This document shows positions 1 to 4,597 of a DNA stretch of 6,901 bases, one piece after another. Source of the DNA: Clostridia bacterium (GTDB lineage Bacteria; Bacillota; Clostridia; UBA1381); assembly GCA_900751685.1 (NCBI GenBank), contig CAADSR010000230.1, positions 1 to 6,901 on the forward strand, written 5' to 3'. Position 1 is the stretch's first letter, and each line of letters starts with the position of its first letter. The notes below the pieces were generated by a model, which ran no database searches, was not told the origin of the DNA, and was given only the letters and a program-made list of their open reading frames with translations. The translations under genes were made by a program, and so were the position numbers.

Positions 1-674
1 CCGCCGCTACAGGAAAAGGGTTTGCGATCGGCTCCGCTGCTTTGACTGCATTAGCCCTGATCGTGTCTTATACGGATCAAATCAAAGCCTTGGGCGGGGC
101 GCTTAATTTAACACTGACAAACCCGCCGGTTTTAATCGGGCTGTTTATCGGCGCAATGCTGCCATTCCTATTCAGCGCCATGACCATGCAGGCCGTCGGG
201 CGTGCCGCCCAGGAAATCGTTACCGAAGTCCGCCGCCAGTTCCGGGAGATCAAAGGCTTGATGGAAGGCAAGGCGGAAGCGGATTATGAAACTTGCATTG
301 ATATTTGCACCCGCTCTTCCCTCCGGGAGATGGTTTTACCAGCCCTATTAGGCATTCTTGCCCCACTGGTGGTAGGTGTGATCTTAGGCGCAAACGGTGT
401 TGTGGGTATGCTTGCAGGCGCGTTAGTCTCCGGCTTTGTCCTCGCCATTATGATGGCAAACTCCGGCGGGGCCTGGGACAATGCAAAAAAATATATTGAG
501 GCGGGCAACCACGGCGGGAAAGGCTCAGAAAACCACAAGGCCGCAGTCGTAGGCGACACGGTTGGAGATCCTTTCAAGGACACTTCCGGGCCTTCGGTCA
601 ATATTTTAATCAAGTTATTATCTATGGTATCCATTGTATTTGCAGCTGTTGTAGTACATTTTGGGATTTTCTAA
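1..674 (+). CDS. hppA: K+-dependent membrane-bound pyrophosphatase, C-terminal part
   Basis: This is the last 223 residues of an ion-translocating inorganic pyrophosphatase, an integral membrane enzyme that couples PPi hydrolysis to pumping H+ or Na+. The reading frame is open from base 3 and the 5' part lies outside the window; the family is usually about 650-720 residues. Visible family marks are the opening AATGKGFAIGSAALTALAL stretch, the GGAWDNAKKYIE motif near 465-500, and the acidic DTVGDPFKDTSGPS motif near 556-597, which in this family helps bind Mg-PPi. About four hydrophobic helices can be seen. The first visible Ala and the Gly three residues later (AATG) match the pair typical of K+-dependent enzymes; K+-independent enzymes carry Lys at the first position. 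Whether H+ or Na+ is pumped cannot be told, because the deciding glutamate region is not in the window. galE follows 73 bases downstream on the same strand. Confidence 0.95.
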   Translation, partial: AATGKGFAIGSAALTALALIVSYTDQIKALGGALNLTLTNPPVLIGLFIGAMLPFLFSAMTMQAVGRAAQEIVTEVRRQFREIKGLMEGKAEADYETCIDICTRSSLREMVLPALLGILAPLVVGVILGANGVVGMLAGALVSGFVLAIMMANSGGAWDNAKKYIEAGNHGGKGSENHKAAVVGDTVGDPFKDTSGPSVNILIKLLSMVSIVFAAVVVHFGIF

Positions 675-677
675 CGC

Positions 678-739
678 ATTCCTTTCCCAAGAGGGGAATT
701 ACTATATTTTTAAGCCGCAGGAAATGCGGCAGAATGGAG
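678..739 (+). promoter_or_regulatory. hppA-galE gap with two hairpins and the galE ribosome binding site
   Basis: The 73-base gap holds an imperfect hairpin (ATTCC/CCC against GGGGAAT, about 678-698, with a TTT bulge) followed by an AT-rich linker. A clean hairpin GCCGCA-GGAAA-TGCGGC follows at 714-730. The galE ribosome binding site TGGAG (735-739) comes directly after, 8 bases before the ATG. Neither hairpin is followed by a good T-run, so termination between hppA and galE is not obvious and read-through is possible. The segment 726-739 is identical to the leader of the Clp gene at 6443-6456. No convincing separate galE promoter was seen. Confidence 0.4.
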
Positions 740-747
740 TTTTACAT

Positions 748-1764
748 ATGAACATTTTAGTGACAGGCGGCGCCGGCTATATCGGCAGCCATACTTGCGT
801 AGAACTGTTGAACGCGGGCCATAGTATCGTAATACTGGATAACCTTTGCAATTCCAGCGAAAAGGCCCTGGATGTGATCCGTGAATTAACAGGGAAGGAC
901 TTTCCTTTTTATCCGGTGGATATGCTGGATCTTGACGCAATGGAAACGGTATTTAAAGAGAACAAAATAGATGGTGTCATTCATTTTGCAGGCCTGAAAG
1001 CTGTTGGGGAATCCACACAGATCCCAATCCGTTATTACCACAACAACATCACGGGCACACTTCATTTATTGATGCTGATGGAAAAATACGATGTAAATAA
1101 TATTGTATTTTCTTCTTCCGCTACAGTGTATGGTATGCCTGAAACAGTGCCGATCACAGAGGATTTCCCACTGTCAACAACAAACCCTTACGGTTCAACA
1201 AAGCTGATGATCGAACAAATTTTAGAAGACGCTTACAAAGCCAACCCGAAACTTTCCGTTTCCCTGCTGCGGTATTTCAATCCGATCGGCGCACACAAAA
1301 GCGGTGAATTAGGCGAAGACCCGAAAGGGATCCCAAATAACCTTCTTCCTTATATTGCCCAGGTAGCTGTTGGAAAGCTGGACTGCGTCAATGTTTTCGG
1401 AAATGATTACCCGACCCCAGACGGCACTGGTGTCCGGGATTACATCCACGTTGTTGACCTGGCTCTGGGCCACATCAAAACGGTAGAGCATTGCTCTGAA
1501 AAGCCAGGTGTGCATATTTACAACTTGGGAACAGGCAATGGTTATTCCGTGCTTCAGATCATTGAGGCCTTCAGCAAAGCCTGCGGAAAAGAGATCCCAT
1601 ATAAAATCGCGCCGCGCCGTCCGGGGGATATTGCGCAGTGCTACGCAGACGCTTCCCGTGCTAAAAATGACTTAGGCTGGACAGCGACCCGCGGTATTGA
1701 TGAAATGTGCGAGGACTCCTGGCGCTGGCAATCCCAAAACCCGGATGGTTTTGCTACAAAATAA
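748..1764 (+). CDS. galE: UDP-glucose 4-epimerase
   Basis: GalE interconverts UDP-glucose and UDP-galactose in the cytoplasm using bound NAD+; it serves the Leland pathway and supplies UDP-galactose for surface glycans. The 338-residue length is normal for the family. The N-terminal Rossmann motif TGGAGYIGSH is at residues 6-15. The active-site serine region SSSATVYG is at 122-129 (Ser124), and the YxxxK pair is Tyr148/Lys152 in NPYGSTK. Substrate-binding stretches RYFNPIGAH and GTGVRDYIHVVDLA are also present. The frame stays open upstream to 661, but the ATG at 748 is chosen because MNILVTGGAGYIG is the normal N-terminus and TGGAG lies 8 bases before it. No galK or galT is next to it, so a role in surface polysaccharide is as likely as galactose catabolism. 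A strong terminator follows 35 bases after the stop. Confidence 0.97.
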   Translation: MNILVTGGAGYIGSHTCVELLNAGHSIVILDNLCNSSEKALDVIRELTGKDFPFYPVDMLDLDAMETVFKENKIDGVIHFAGLKAVGESTQIPIRYYHNNITGTLHLLMLMEKYDVNNIVFSSSATVYGMPETVPITEDFPLSTTNPYGSTKLMIEQILEDAYKANPKLSVSLLRYFNPIGAHKSGELGEDPKGIPNNLLPYIAQVAVGKLDCVNVFGNDYPTPDGTGVRDYIHVVDLALGHIKTVEHCSEKPGVHIYNLGTGNGYSVLQIIEAFSKACGKEIPYKIAPRRPGDIAQCYADASRAKNDLGWTATRGIDEMCEDSWRWQSQNPDGFATK

Positions 1765-1799
1765 ATAGGACAGCGATCGTATAATATCTTTAAAACCTT

Positions 1800-1854
1800 A
1801 AAAGCCCCCTGTGCTTATCCTTCTTTTACCGATAAGCACAGGGGGCTTTTGTTT
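1800..1854 (+). terminator. strong intrinsic terminator of galE
   Basis: A perfect 20-bp stem (1800-1819 with 1831-1850, containing AGCCCCCTGTGCTTATC) with an 11-base loop is followed by TTTTGTTTT. It ends galE transcription and separates it from the AT-rich island downstream. Confidence 0.95.
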
Positions 1855-1965
1855 TATATGGAGATATGTTTCATTGTAAATAATTTGATAATTTATGACT
1901 TTTTATCAAGCTCCCCTACTACAGAATGTTATTTACGCAGCAGAAATGCCATCCACGAAAATGCG

Positions 1966-1994
1966 TTGAATTTGCGATGTTTAAGTATTATAAT
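1966..1994 (+). promoter_or_regulatory. sigma-A-type promoter of a probable small RNA
   Basis: TTGAAT (1966-1971) and a perfect TATAAT (1989-1994) are separated by exactly 17 bases. The predicted start is near 2001. No gene with a ribosome binding site follows before the terminator at 2086-2119, so the product would be an untranslated RNA. Confidence 0.6.
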
Positions 1995-2066
1995 CTATAT
2001 AGAGATATTCCTTCTGTAAACTTTTAGTTTATAGAATAAAATATCTCAAAAAAATAAATACTTAAA
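1980..2066. repeat. nested AT-rich inverted repeat
   Basis: Three nested pairs of arms lie around one centre. The outer arms TTTAAGTATT / AATACTTAAA are at 1980-1989 and 2057-2066. The middle arms GAGATATT / AATATCTC are at 2002-2009 and 2040-2047. The inner arms TTCTGTAAAC / GTTTATAGAA (one G-T pair) have a TTTTA loop at 2022-2026. The outer arm overlaps the promoter -10 region, so only the middle and inner pairs would be in the transcript. It may be RNA structure, a small palindromic element, or both. Confidence 0.6.
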
Positions 2067-2119
2067 TTGCGTACAATTCCAATTTAAGGCGGCCACTCTC
2101 TCGCTGGCCGTCTTTTTTT
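2001..2119 (+). ncRNA. probable small RNA of about 120 nt
   Basis: The interval runs from the predicted start of the promoter at 1966-1994 to the T-run of an intrinsic terminator. The 5' half would fold into a long stem-loop (GAGATATT with AATATCTC, then TTCTGTAAAC with GTTTATAGAA). A single-stranded A-rich linker (about 2048-2085) and the terminator hairpin follow. No open frame with a ribosome binding site was found inside. The function is unknown; it could be a trans-acting regulator, or an antitoxin-type RNA given the similar unit just downstream. I do not recognise a known RNA family. Confidence 0.5.
2086..2119 (+). terminator. intrinsic terminator of the small RNA
   Basis: A 10-bp stem (2086-2095 with 2105-2114, core GGCGGCCA / TGGCCGTC, one G-T pair) with a CTCTCTCGC loop runs into seven T's (2113-2119). 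It points to the plus strand. Since galE already has its own terminator, it implies an independent transcript in this interval. Confidence 0.85.
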
Positions 2120-2193
2120 GTTTGTAGAAAAATATATAATCCGCAGCAAAAAATTCTAAAAAACTTATTTTAGACGATTCTGTTTCGGTATGC

Positions 2194-2222
2194 TTGACAT
2201 CTGCATTTAGCTTTGATATAAT
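2194..2222 (+). promoter_or_regulatory. consensus promoter of the antitoxin-like RNA
   Basis: A perfect -35 TTGACA (2194-2199) and a perfect -10 TATAAT (2217-2222) are 17 bases apart. This is the best promoter in the window. The predicted start is near 2229. Such a strong constitutive promoter is what a short-lived antitoxin RNA would need. Confidence 0.8.
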
Positions 2223-2228
2223 TTAGAT

Positions 2229-2332
2229 ACAAGGAATGGCTTCGTCATTCCGCAATGTGTTATTGTAGAAAGAAATTACATTTTTTCTACCCTAACCGCT
2301 TATCACTGCTAATGATAGGCGGTTATTTTTTT
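2229..2332 (+). ncRNA. putative type I antitoxin RNA, about 104 nt
   Basis: The RNA is bounded by a consensus promoter and an intrinsic terminator. It would contain three hairpins: GGAATG-CATTCC (2233-2251), GTAGAAA-TTTCTAC (2265-2290) and the terminator (2293-2325). It runs convergent to the small toxin gene on the minus strand and is perfectly antisense to that gene's stop-codon region and 3' untranslated part. Its 5' sequence GATACAAGGAATGGC (2226-2240) recurs, with one extra A, in the toxin mRNA leader. The CATTCC arm can pair with GGAATG in that leader, and TAACCGC (2293-2299) can pair with the leader's GCGGTTA. The arrangement resembles the convergent par/Fst and bsrG/SR4 loci. The call is inference; no homologous RNA is recognised. 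Confidence 0.6.
2293..2332 (+). terminator. terminator of the antitoxin-like RNA, overlapping the toxin stop codon
   Basis: A stem TAACCGCTTATCA / TGATAGGCGGTTA (2293-2305 with 2313-2325, one T-G pair) is followed by seven T's (2326-2332). On the minus strand no T-run follows the hairpin, so it terminates mainly the plus-strand RNA. The 3' arm overlaps the toxin stop codon on the other strand. Confidence 0.85.
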
Positions 2333-2397
2333 ATGTTCTTGATTAATTCTATCAATAGTGCTATCAGCACTATATTTAAAATCATATCCAAGTTCAC
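2323..2397 (-). CDS. putative type I toxin, small hydrophobic peptide
   Basis: This 24-codon frame is read from GTG at 2397; TTG at 2391 would give 22 residues and ATG at 2385 would give 20. The core is ILNIVLIALLIELI, followed by a basic KNIKK tail: one short membrane helix with a positively charged end, as in Fst-, Ldr- and TxpA-like toxins, which damage the inner membrane. The Shine-Dalgarno sequence AAGGAGG (2402-2408) is near perfect. It lies 4 bases from GTG, 10 from TTG and 16 from ATG, so TTG has the best spacing. A promoter lies upstream (2470-2499), and a convergent small RNA overlaps the 3' end. The PxxxG motif typical of Fst is absent and I do not recognise the family. The gene is too short for usual annotation and could be missed entirely. 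That it is a toxin is inferred from peptide type and locus layout. Confidence 0.6.
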   Translation of the reverse strand: MNLDMILNIVLIALLIELIKNIKK

Positions 2398-2399
2398 AC

Positions 2400-2417
2400 C
2401 ACCTCCTTCCAGAGGTG
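2400..2417 (-). promoter_or_regulatory. hairpin sequestering the toxin Shine-Dalgarno sequence
   Basis: In the minus-strand RNA, CACCTC (2417-2412) pairs perfectly with GAGGTG (2405-2400) around a 6-base TGGAAG loop. Most of the AAGGAGG ribosome binding site is thus in the stem or loop. Hiding the ribosome binding site in the primary transcript is a recurrent feature of type I toxin mRNAs. Confidence 0.6.
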
Positions 2418-2449
2418 TCGGAATAACCGCCTTGCCATTCCTTTGTATC

Positions 2450-2464
2450 CAGGCCAATGGCCTG
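2450..2464 (-). promoter_or_regulatory. 5'-terminal stem-loop of the toxin mRNA
   Basis: CAGGCC-ATT-GGCCTG forms a perfect 6-bp stem that begins within a base or two of the predicted transcription start (about 2463-2465). A blunt 5' stem protects RNA from 5'-end-dependent decay and is known in Fst-type toxin messages. Confidence 0.55.
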
Positions 2465-2469
2465 CATAA

Positions 2470-2499
2470 ATCATATCATATCTTGTCTTATTTTGTCAA
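2470..2499 (-). promoter_or_regulatory. promoter of the putative toxin gene
   Basis: On the minus strand a perfect TTGACA (2499-2494) is followed after 18 bases by TATGAT (2475-2470), preceded by a TGn extended -10. The predicted start is at 2463-2465. This gives a leader of about 70 nt before the toxin start. Confidence 0.65.
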
Positions 2500-2600
2500 T
2501 TTACAGTTCGTTTACATAATTTTGGATGCCATTACGTGATTTGATAAGTGATATTATAATAAGTAAAATTACGATCATTTCATTTATATATAATCAATTA

Positions 2601-2819
2601 TCACATATCGCTATATTCTAATAGATCTGAAATGCTACATTTAAAGGTATGGCATATCCTTGCTAAAACAACTAAATCAACCTTTTGCATATTGTTATCA
2701 CAATAACTTTTTGCTTGTTTATATTGTATTTTTGCCTCACGGGCAAATTTACTTTTACTCATATTATATTGTTTTAATAGTTTGTCAACCTTTAAAATAA
2801 CTTGTCCGATATCATCCAT
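2601..2819 (-). CDS. small Cro/C1 (Xre)-type helix-turn-helix regulator
   Basis: The 72-residue protein is essentially one DNA-binding domain of the Cro/C1 type, close in layout to the HTH_26 group of short repressors. Residues about 19-31 (YNMSKSKFAREAK) form the first helix of the motif and about 32-45 (IQYKQAKSYCDNN) the recognition helix. VVLARICHTFKCSISDLLEY near the C-terminus is the usual closing helix pair of this group. The ATG start is backed by AAAGGAG ending 9 bases upstream. There is no ligand or dimerisation domain. Such proteins often control themselves and a neighbouring mobile or toxin gene. The nearby palindrome at 2870-2888 overlaps its likely promoter, which suits autoregulation. 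The toxin-like locus is about 200 bases downstream on the same strand. The true target is not known, and no clear terminator follows the gene. Confidence 0.85.
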   Translation of the reverse strand: MDDIGQVILKVDKLLKQYNMSKSKFAREAKIQYKQAKSYCDNNMQKVDLVVLARICHTFKCSISDLLEYSDM

Positions 2820-2855
2820 TTCGTTAATCTCCTTTATGTGTGATATACTATATAC

Positions 2856-2884
2856 TTTATATTTTTAATATTATTATGACACAA
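2856..2884 (-). promoter_or_regulatory. likely promoter of the Xre-type regulator
   Basis: TTGTGT (2884-2879) and TATAAA (2861-2856) on the minus strand are 17 bases apart, about 37 bases upstream of the start codon. The match to consensus is moderate and the region is very AT-rich, so chance matches are possible. Confidence 0.4.
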
Positions 2885-2888
2885 TAAT
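2870..2888. promoter_or_regulatory. palindrome, candidate operator of the Xre-type regulator
   Basis: ATTATT-ATGACAC-AATAAT has perfect 6-bp arms with a 7-base spacer and lies over the -35 element of the likely regulator promoter. Size and position fit a Cro/C1-type operator for negative autoregulation. The AT-rich background lowers confidence. Confidence 0.35.
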
Positions 2889-2901
2889 CATTTCGTGATA
2901 G

Positions 2902-3072
2902 GGTGATTTTGACCTATTCAATAAAAAAGAGCCTTCTTTTAAGAATGAAATAATCAACAAGTTCATAGACACAAAAAAGAAATTAGAAAGAGATATGGAA
3001 AAATCAATGTATCTTTCTTCGACAGGATCAGGGCATCCCGCCCTACTGAAAACCGTTCAATCAAAAAAATGA
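2902..3072 (+). pseudogene. gene remnant, C-terminal coding fragment without start
   Basis: A frame of 56 codons is open after the TAG at 2899-2901 and reads GDFDLFNKKEPSFKNEIINK..., then a charged helix-like stretch, then STGSGHPALLKTVQSKK before TGA at 3070-3072. The composition is protein-like (lysine- and glutamate-rich, amphipathic). There is no start codon before an internal ATG at 2995, which has only a weak ribosome binding site and would leave 25 residues. The stop codon lies in the first arm of the following terminator hairpin, a normal place for a gene end. The likeliest reading is the tail of a gene whose 5' part was deleted when the AT-rich island was rearranged. I cannot identify the family. 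Confidence 0.4.
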
Positions 3073-3104
3073 TGGCAGACACTTTTTGTATCTGCCATCA
3101 TTTT
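3062..3104 (-). terminator. terminator of rhaA, possibly bidirectional
   Basis: A perfect 14-bp stem AAAATGATGGCAGA / TCTGCCATCATTTT (3066-3079 with 3091-3104) sits 47 bases after the rhaA stop. On the minus strand it runs into seven T's (complement of 3063-3069). On the plus strand only TTTTAT follows, so it may also stop transcripts from the left less efficiently. Confidence 0.9.
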
Positions 3105-3150
3105 ATAGCTTCATCTTCTTTTAAGAAAGCTCTTTTTAAACCAGCAAAGC

Positions 3151-4413
3151 TTATGCCCGTTTGGAAAGGACGTCTTTTTCATATTGACGTACTTCATCCA
3201 ACCAATCCAGGCCAACGCCTGCATTGTTCTTTTCACAGTAATAGTCCCAAACAAGGCTAAACGGAGCAGCTTTAAATTCCTGGGTTACTGCCAGACGGCC
3301 GCTCAGGTCATGGTCTGCTTCTAATTTCTTCATCATTTCCACCGGCTGAAGCAGCGCGTAAAGCAATGCTTTTCTGGTGTTCCTCATACCGGTCACCCAT
3401 GCGACAACACGGTTGATCGAAGCGTCAAAGAAGTCTGTTGCGATATATGTAGAATCTAATTTACCAAGACGTACAAGCTCCTCCATGATGGCTTTTGTTT
3501 CATCATCAAAAGCAACCACATGGTCAGAATCCCAACGAATCGGACGTGACACATGAAGTAGTACTTCATTGGAGAATGCAAAAATTGCACCCAATTTTGC
3601 AGAAACCACTTCGGTCGGATGATAATGGCCGGTATCCAAAGTCATAATGATATGGTCAATTGCTTTGCTCATAACATATCCCATACAAAATTCATGGGAG
3701 CCTGCGGTAAAGCTTTCCGCGCCGATACCAAACACTTTAGACTCAATTCCATCTACAACGCCTTTAACGTCTTTTGTTGCTTCAAAAATCTGGTCATAGC
3801 TATCTTTTAAGCGGAGTCTTGGGCCTAATGTATCGACCGGGAATTCCTTATCACCATCTGGGGTCCAGTGATTGATAACACAAGGCTTCCCTGTCTTTTG
3901 TGCAAAATATTCCCCAATCTTCCGGCAGCGGATGCCGTGTTCGATCCAGAATTTACGGATCTCTTCATCTGCAGAAGAAAGTGTTGCAACTTCACTCTTT
4001 GGATGGGAGAAATAAGTGGGGTTAAAATCCAAGCCCAGGCCTTTTTCTACTGCCCAATTCACCCAATTGTCAAAATGCTTCGGTTCGATCTCGTTCCGGT
4101 CTACAAAGGTATCTGCTTCCTGATAATTTGCATGTACATTTACCTTTAATGTGCCAGGGATATATTTCATTGCTGTTTCAATGTCCGCCCGCAGCTCTTC
4201 CGCATTTCTTGCTGCGCCCGGATAGTTTCCAGTTGCCTGGATGCCGCCGGTCAGGCCGCCTTCCTTCTTTTCAAAACCAGCAACGTCATCTCCCTGCCAG
4301 CAGTGCATGGAAATCGGTGTATTATCGCAGATCCCGATCATTTTATCAACATCAATCCCATACTGTGCATAATATTCTTTTGCCAGTTCATAACCCTTTT
4401 TTACATCGTACAT
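3151..4413 (-). CDS. rhaA: L-rhamnose isomerase
   Basis: RhaA converts L-rhamnose to L-rhamnulose, the first step of rhamnose breakdown, in the cytoplasm with Mn2+ or a similar metal. The 420-residue length is nearly that of the E. coli enzyme (419). The conserved C-terminal half is clear: GIESKVFGIGAESFTAGS, LDTGHYHPTEV, LLHVSRPIRWDSDHV and DFFDASINR. By alignment from memory with E. coli, the metal and catalytic residues are present: Glu224, Asp260, His263, His287, Asp295, Asp297 and Asp327. The ATG start has GGAG 6 bases upstream. The gene has its own promoter (4457-4485) and terminator, so it is a single-gene unit. No rhaB, rhaD, regulator or transporter is next to it, which is unusual for this pathway. 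A cre/LacI-type site at 4519-4532 suggests sugar-dependent control. Confidence 0.97.
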   Translation of the reverse strand: MYDVKKGYELAKEYYAQYGIDVDKMIGICDNTPISMHCWQGDDVAGFEKKEGGLTGGIQATGNYPGAARNAEELRADIETAMKYIPGTLKVNVHANYQEADTFVDRNEIEPKHFDNWVNWAVEKGLGLDFNPTYFSHPKSEVATLSSADEEIRKFWIEHGIRCRKIGEYFAQKTGKPCVINHWTPDGDKEFPVDTLGPRLRLKDSYDQIFEATKDVKGVVDGIESKVFGIGAESFTAGSHEFCMGYVMSKAIDHIIMTLDTGHYHPTEVVSAKLGAIFAFSNEVLLHVSRPIRWDSDHVVAFDDETKAIMEELVRLGKLDSTYIATDFFDASINRVVAWVTGMRNTRKALLYALLQPVEMMKKLEADHDLSGRLAVTQEFKAAPFSLVWDYYCEKNNAGVGLDWLDEVRQYEKDVLSKRA

Positions 4414-4456
4414 TGGTCACTCCGCCTCTCTGTTTAAATTAATTTACTCTGCTCTG

Positions 4457-4485
4457 ATTATACCGTATTTTGTATGGTTTTGCAA
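4457..4485 (-). promoter_or_regulatory. promoter of rhaA
   Basis: On the minus strand TTGCAA (4485-4480) and a perfect TATAAT (4462-4457) are separated by exactly 17 bases. The predicted start near 4450 gives a leader of about 37 nt, including the GGAG ribosome binding site. Confidence 0.8.
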
Positions 4486-4518
4486 TACATTTCTTGCAAA
4501 TTCAAAGAATTATTGCCG

Positions 4519-4532
4519 TGAAAACGTTTTTA
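4519..4532. promoter_or_regulatory. cre-like / LacI-family operator upstream of rhaA
   Basis: TGAAAACGTTTTTA matches the catabolite-responsive element consensus TGWAANCGNTNWCA at 13 of 14 positions and has the palindromic core AAAACGTTTT. Its centre is about 75 bases upstream of the predicted rhaA start site, a position used by CcpA or other LacI-family proteins. Which protein binds, and whether it activates or represses, cannot be read from the sequence. Confidence 0.5.
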
Positions 4533-4560
4533 TTTTATGACCGTTTCCCGTCGCCGGCAA

Positions 4561-4592
4561 AAATAAAAAGGGCATCCTTTACAGGCTGCCCT
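4561..4592 (-). terminator. terminator of the glycosyltransferase gene
   Basis: In the minus-strand RNA, AGGGCA pairs with TGCCCT (4592-4587 with 4574-4569), and two further inner G-C pairs follow a mismatch. The stem runs into TTTTTATTT just after the stop codon at 4598-4600. Confidence 0.85.
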
Positions 4593-4597
4593 CTATC

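Larger units (their letters stand above)
2318..2431. repeat. 10-bp inverted repeat flanking the toxin frame
   Basis: GGCGGTTATT at 2318-2327 and AATAACCGCC at 2422-2431 are perfect reverse complements. In the minus-strand mRNA this places GGCGGTTATT in the leader and AATAACCGCC across the stop codon. The 5' and 3' ends of the message could therefore pair and enclose the whole toxin frame. Confidence 0.7.
2226..2449. repeat. inverted repeat giving toxin mRNA and antitoxin RNA the same 5' sequence
   Basis: GATACAAGGAATGGC (2226-2240) on the plus strand and GATACAAAGGAATGGC on the minus strand (2449-2434) differ by one inserted A. In both transcripts the sequence begins a GGAAT...ATTCC hairpin (2233-2251 and 2441-2420). 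The self-complementary arms would let the two RNAs pair hairpin to hairpin. Confidence 0.65.

Noticed and set aside
714..730. The GCCGCA/TGCGGC hairpin as a terminator of the pyrophosphatase gene.
   Set aside because: No T-run follows on the plus strand; the galE ribosome binding site comes directly after.
661..747. Longer N-terminus for galE starting at 661.
   Set aside because: It would overlap the end of the pyrophosphatase gene and add residues not found in GalE; the ATG at 748 has its own ribosome binding site.
1858..2019. Plus-strand frame of 53 codons starting with ATG right after the galE terminator.
   Set aside because: There is no ribosome binding site, the frame overlaps the small-RNA promoter, and the composition looks random (isoleucine runs from AT-rich DNA).
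2146..2172. CTAAAA/TTTTAG hairpin followed by T's on the minus strand as the terminator of the toxin mRNA.
   Set aside because: The stem is only A-T rich and short. It is possible, but not strong enough to list as a feature, so the toxin mRNA 3' end remains undefined.
2255..2539. 94-codon plus-strand frame through the toxin-antitoxin region.
   Set aside because: It starts inside the antitoxin-like RNA, crosses that RNA's terminator, has no ribosome binding site, and runs antisense to a better supported small gene.
2995..3072. 25-codon frame from the ATG at 2995.
   Set aside because: The upstream AGAAAGAG is a weak ribosome binding site, and the protein-like composition extends upstream of the ATG, so a truncated gene tail is more likely.
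3069..3260. 63-codon plus-strand frame beginning in the rhaA terminator hairpin.
   Set aside because: It is made of the terminator and the antisense of the rhaA 3' end, with no start signals.
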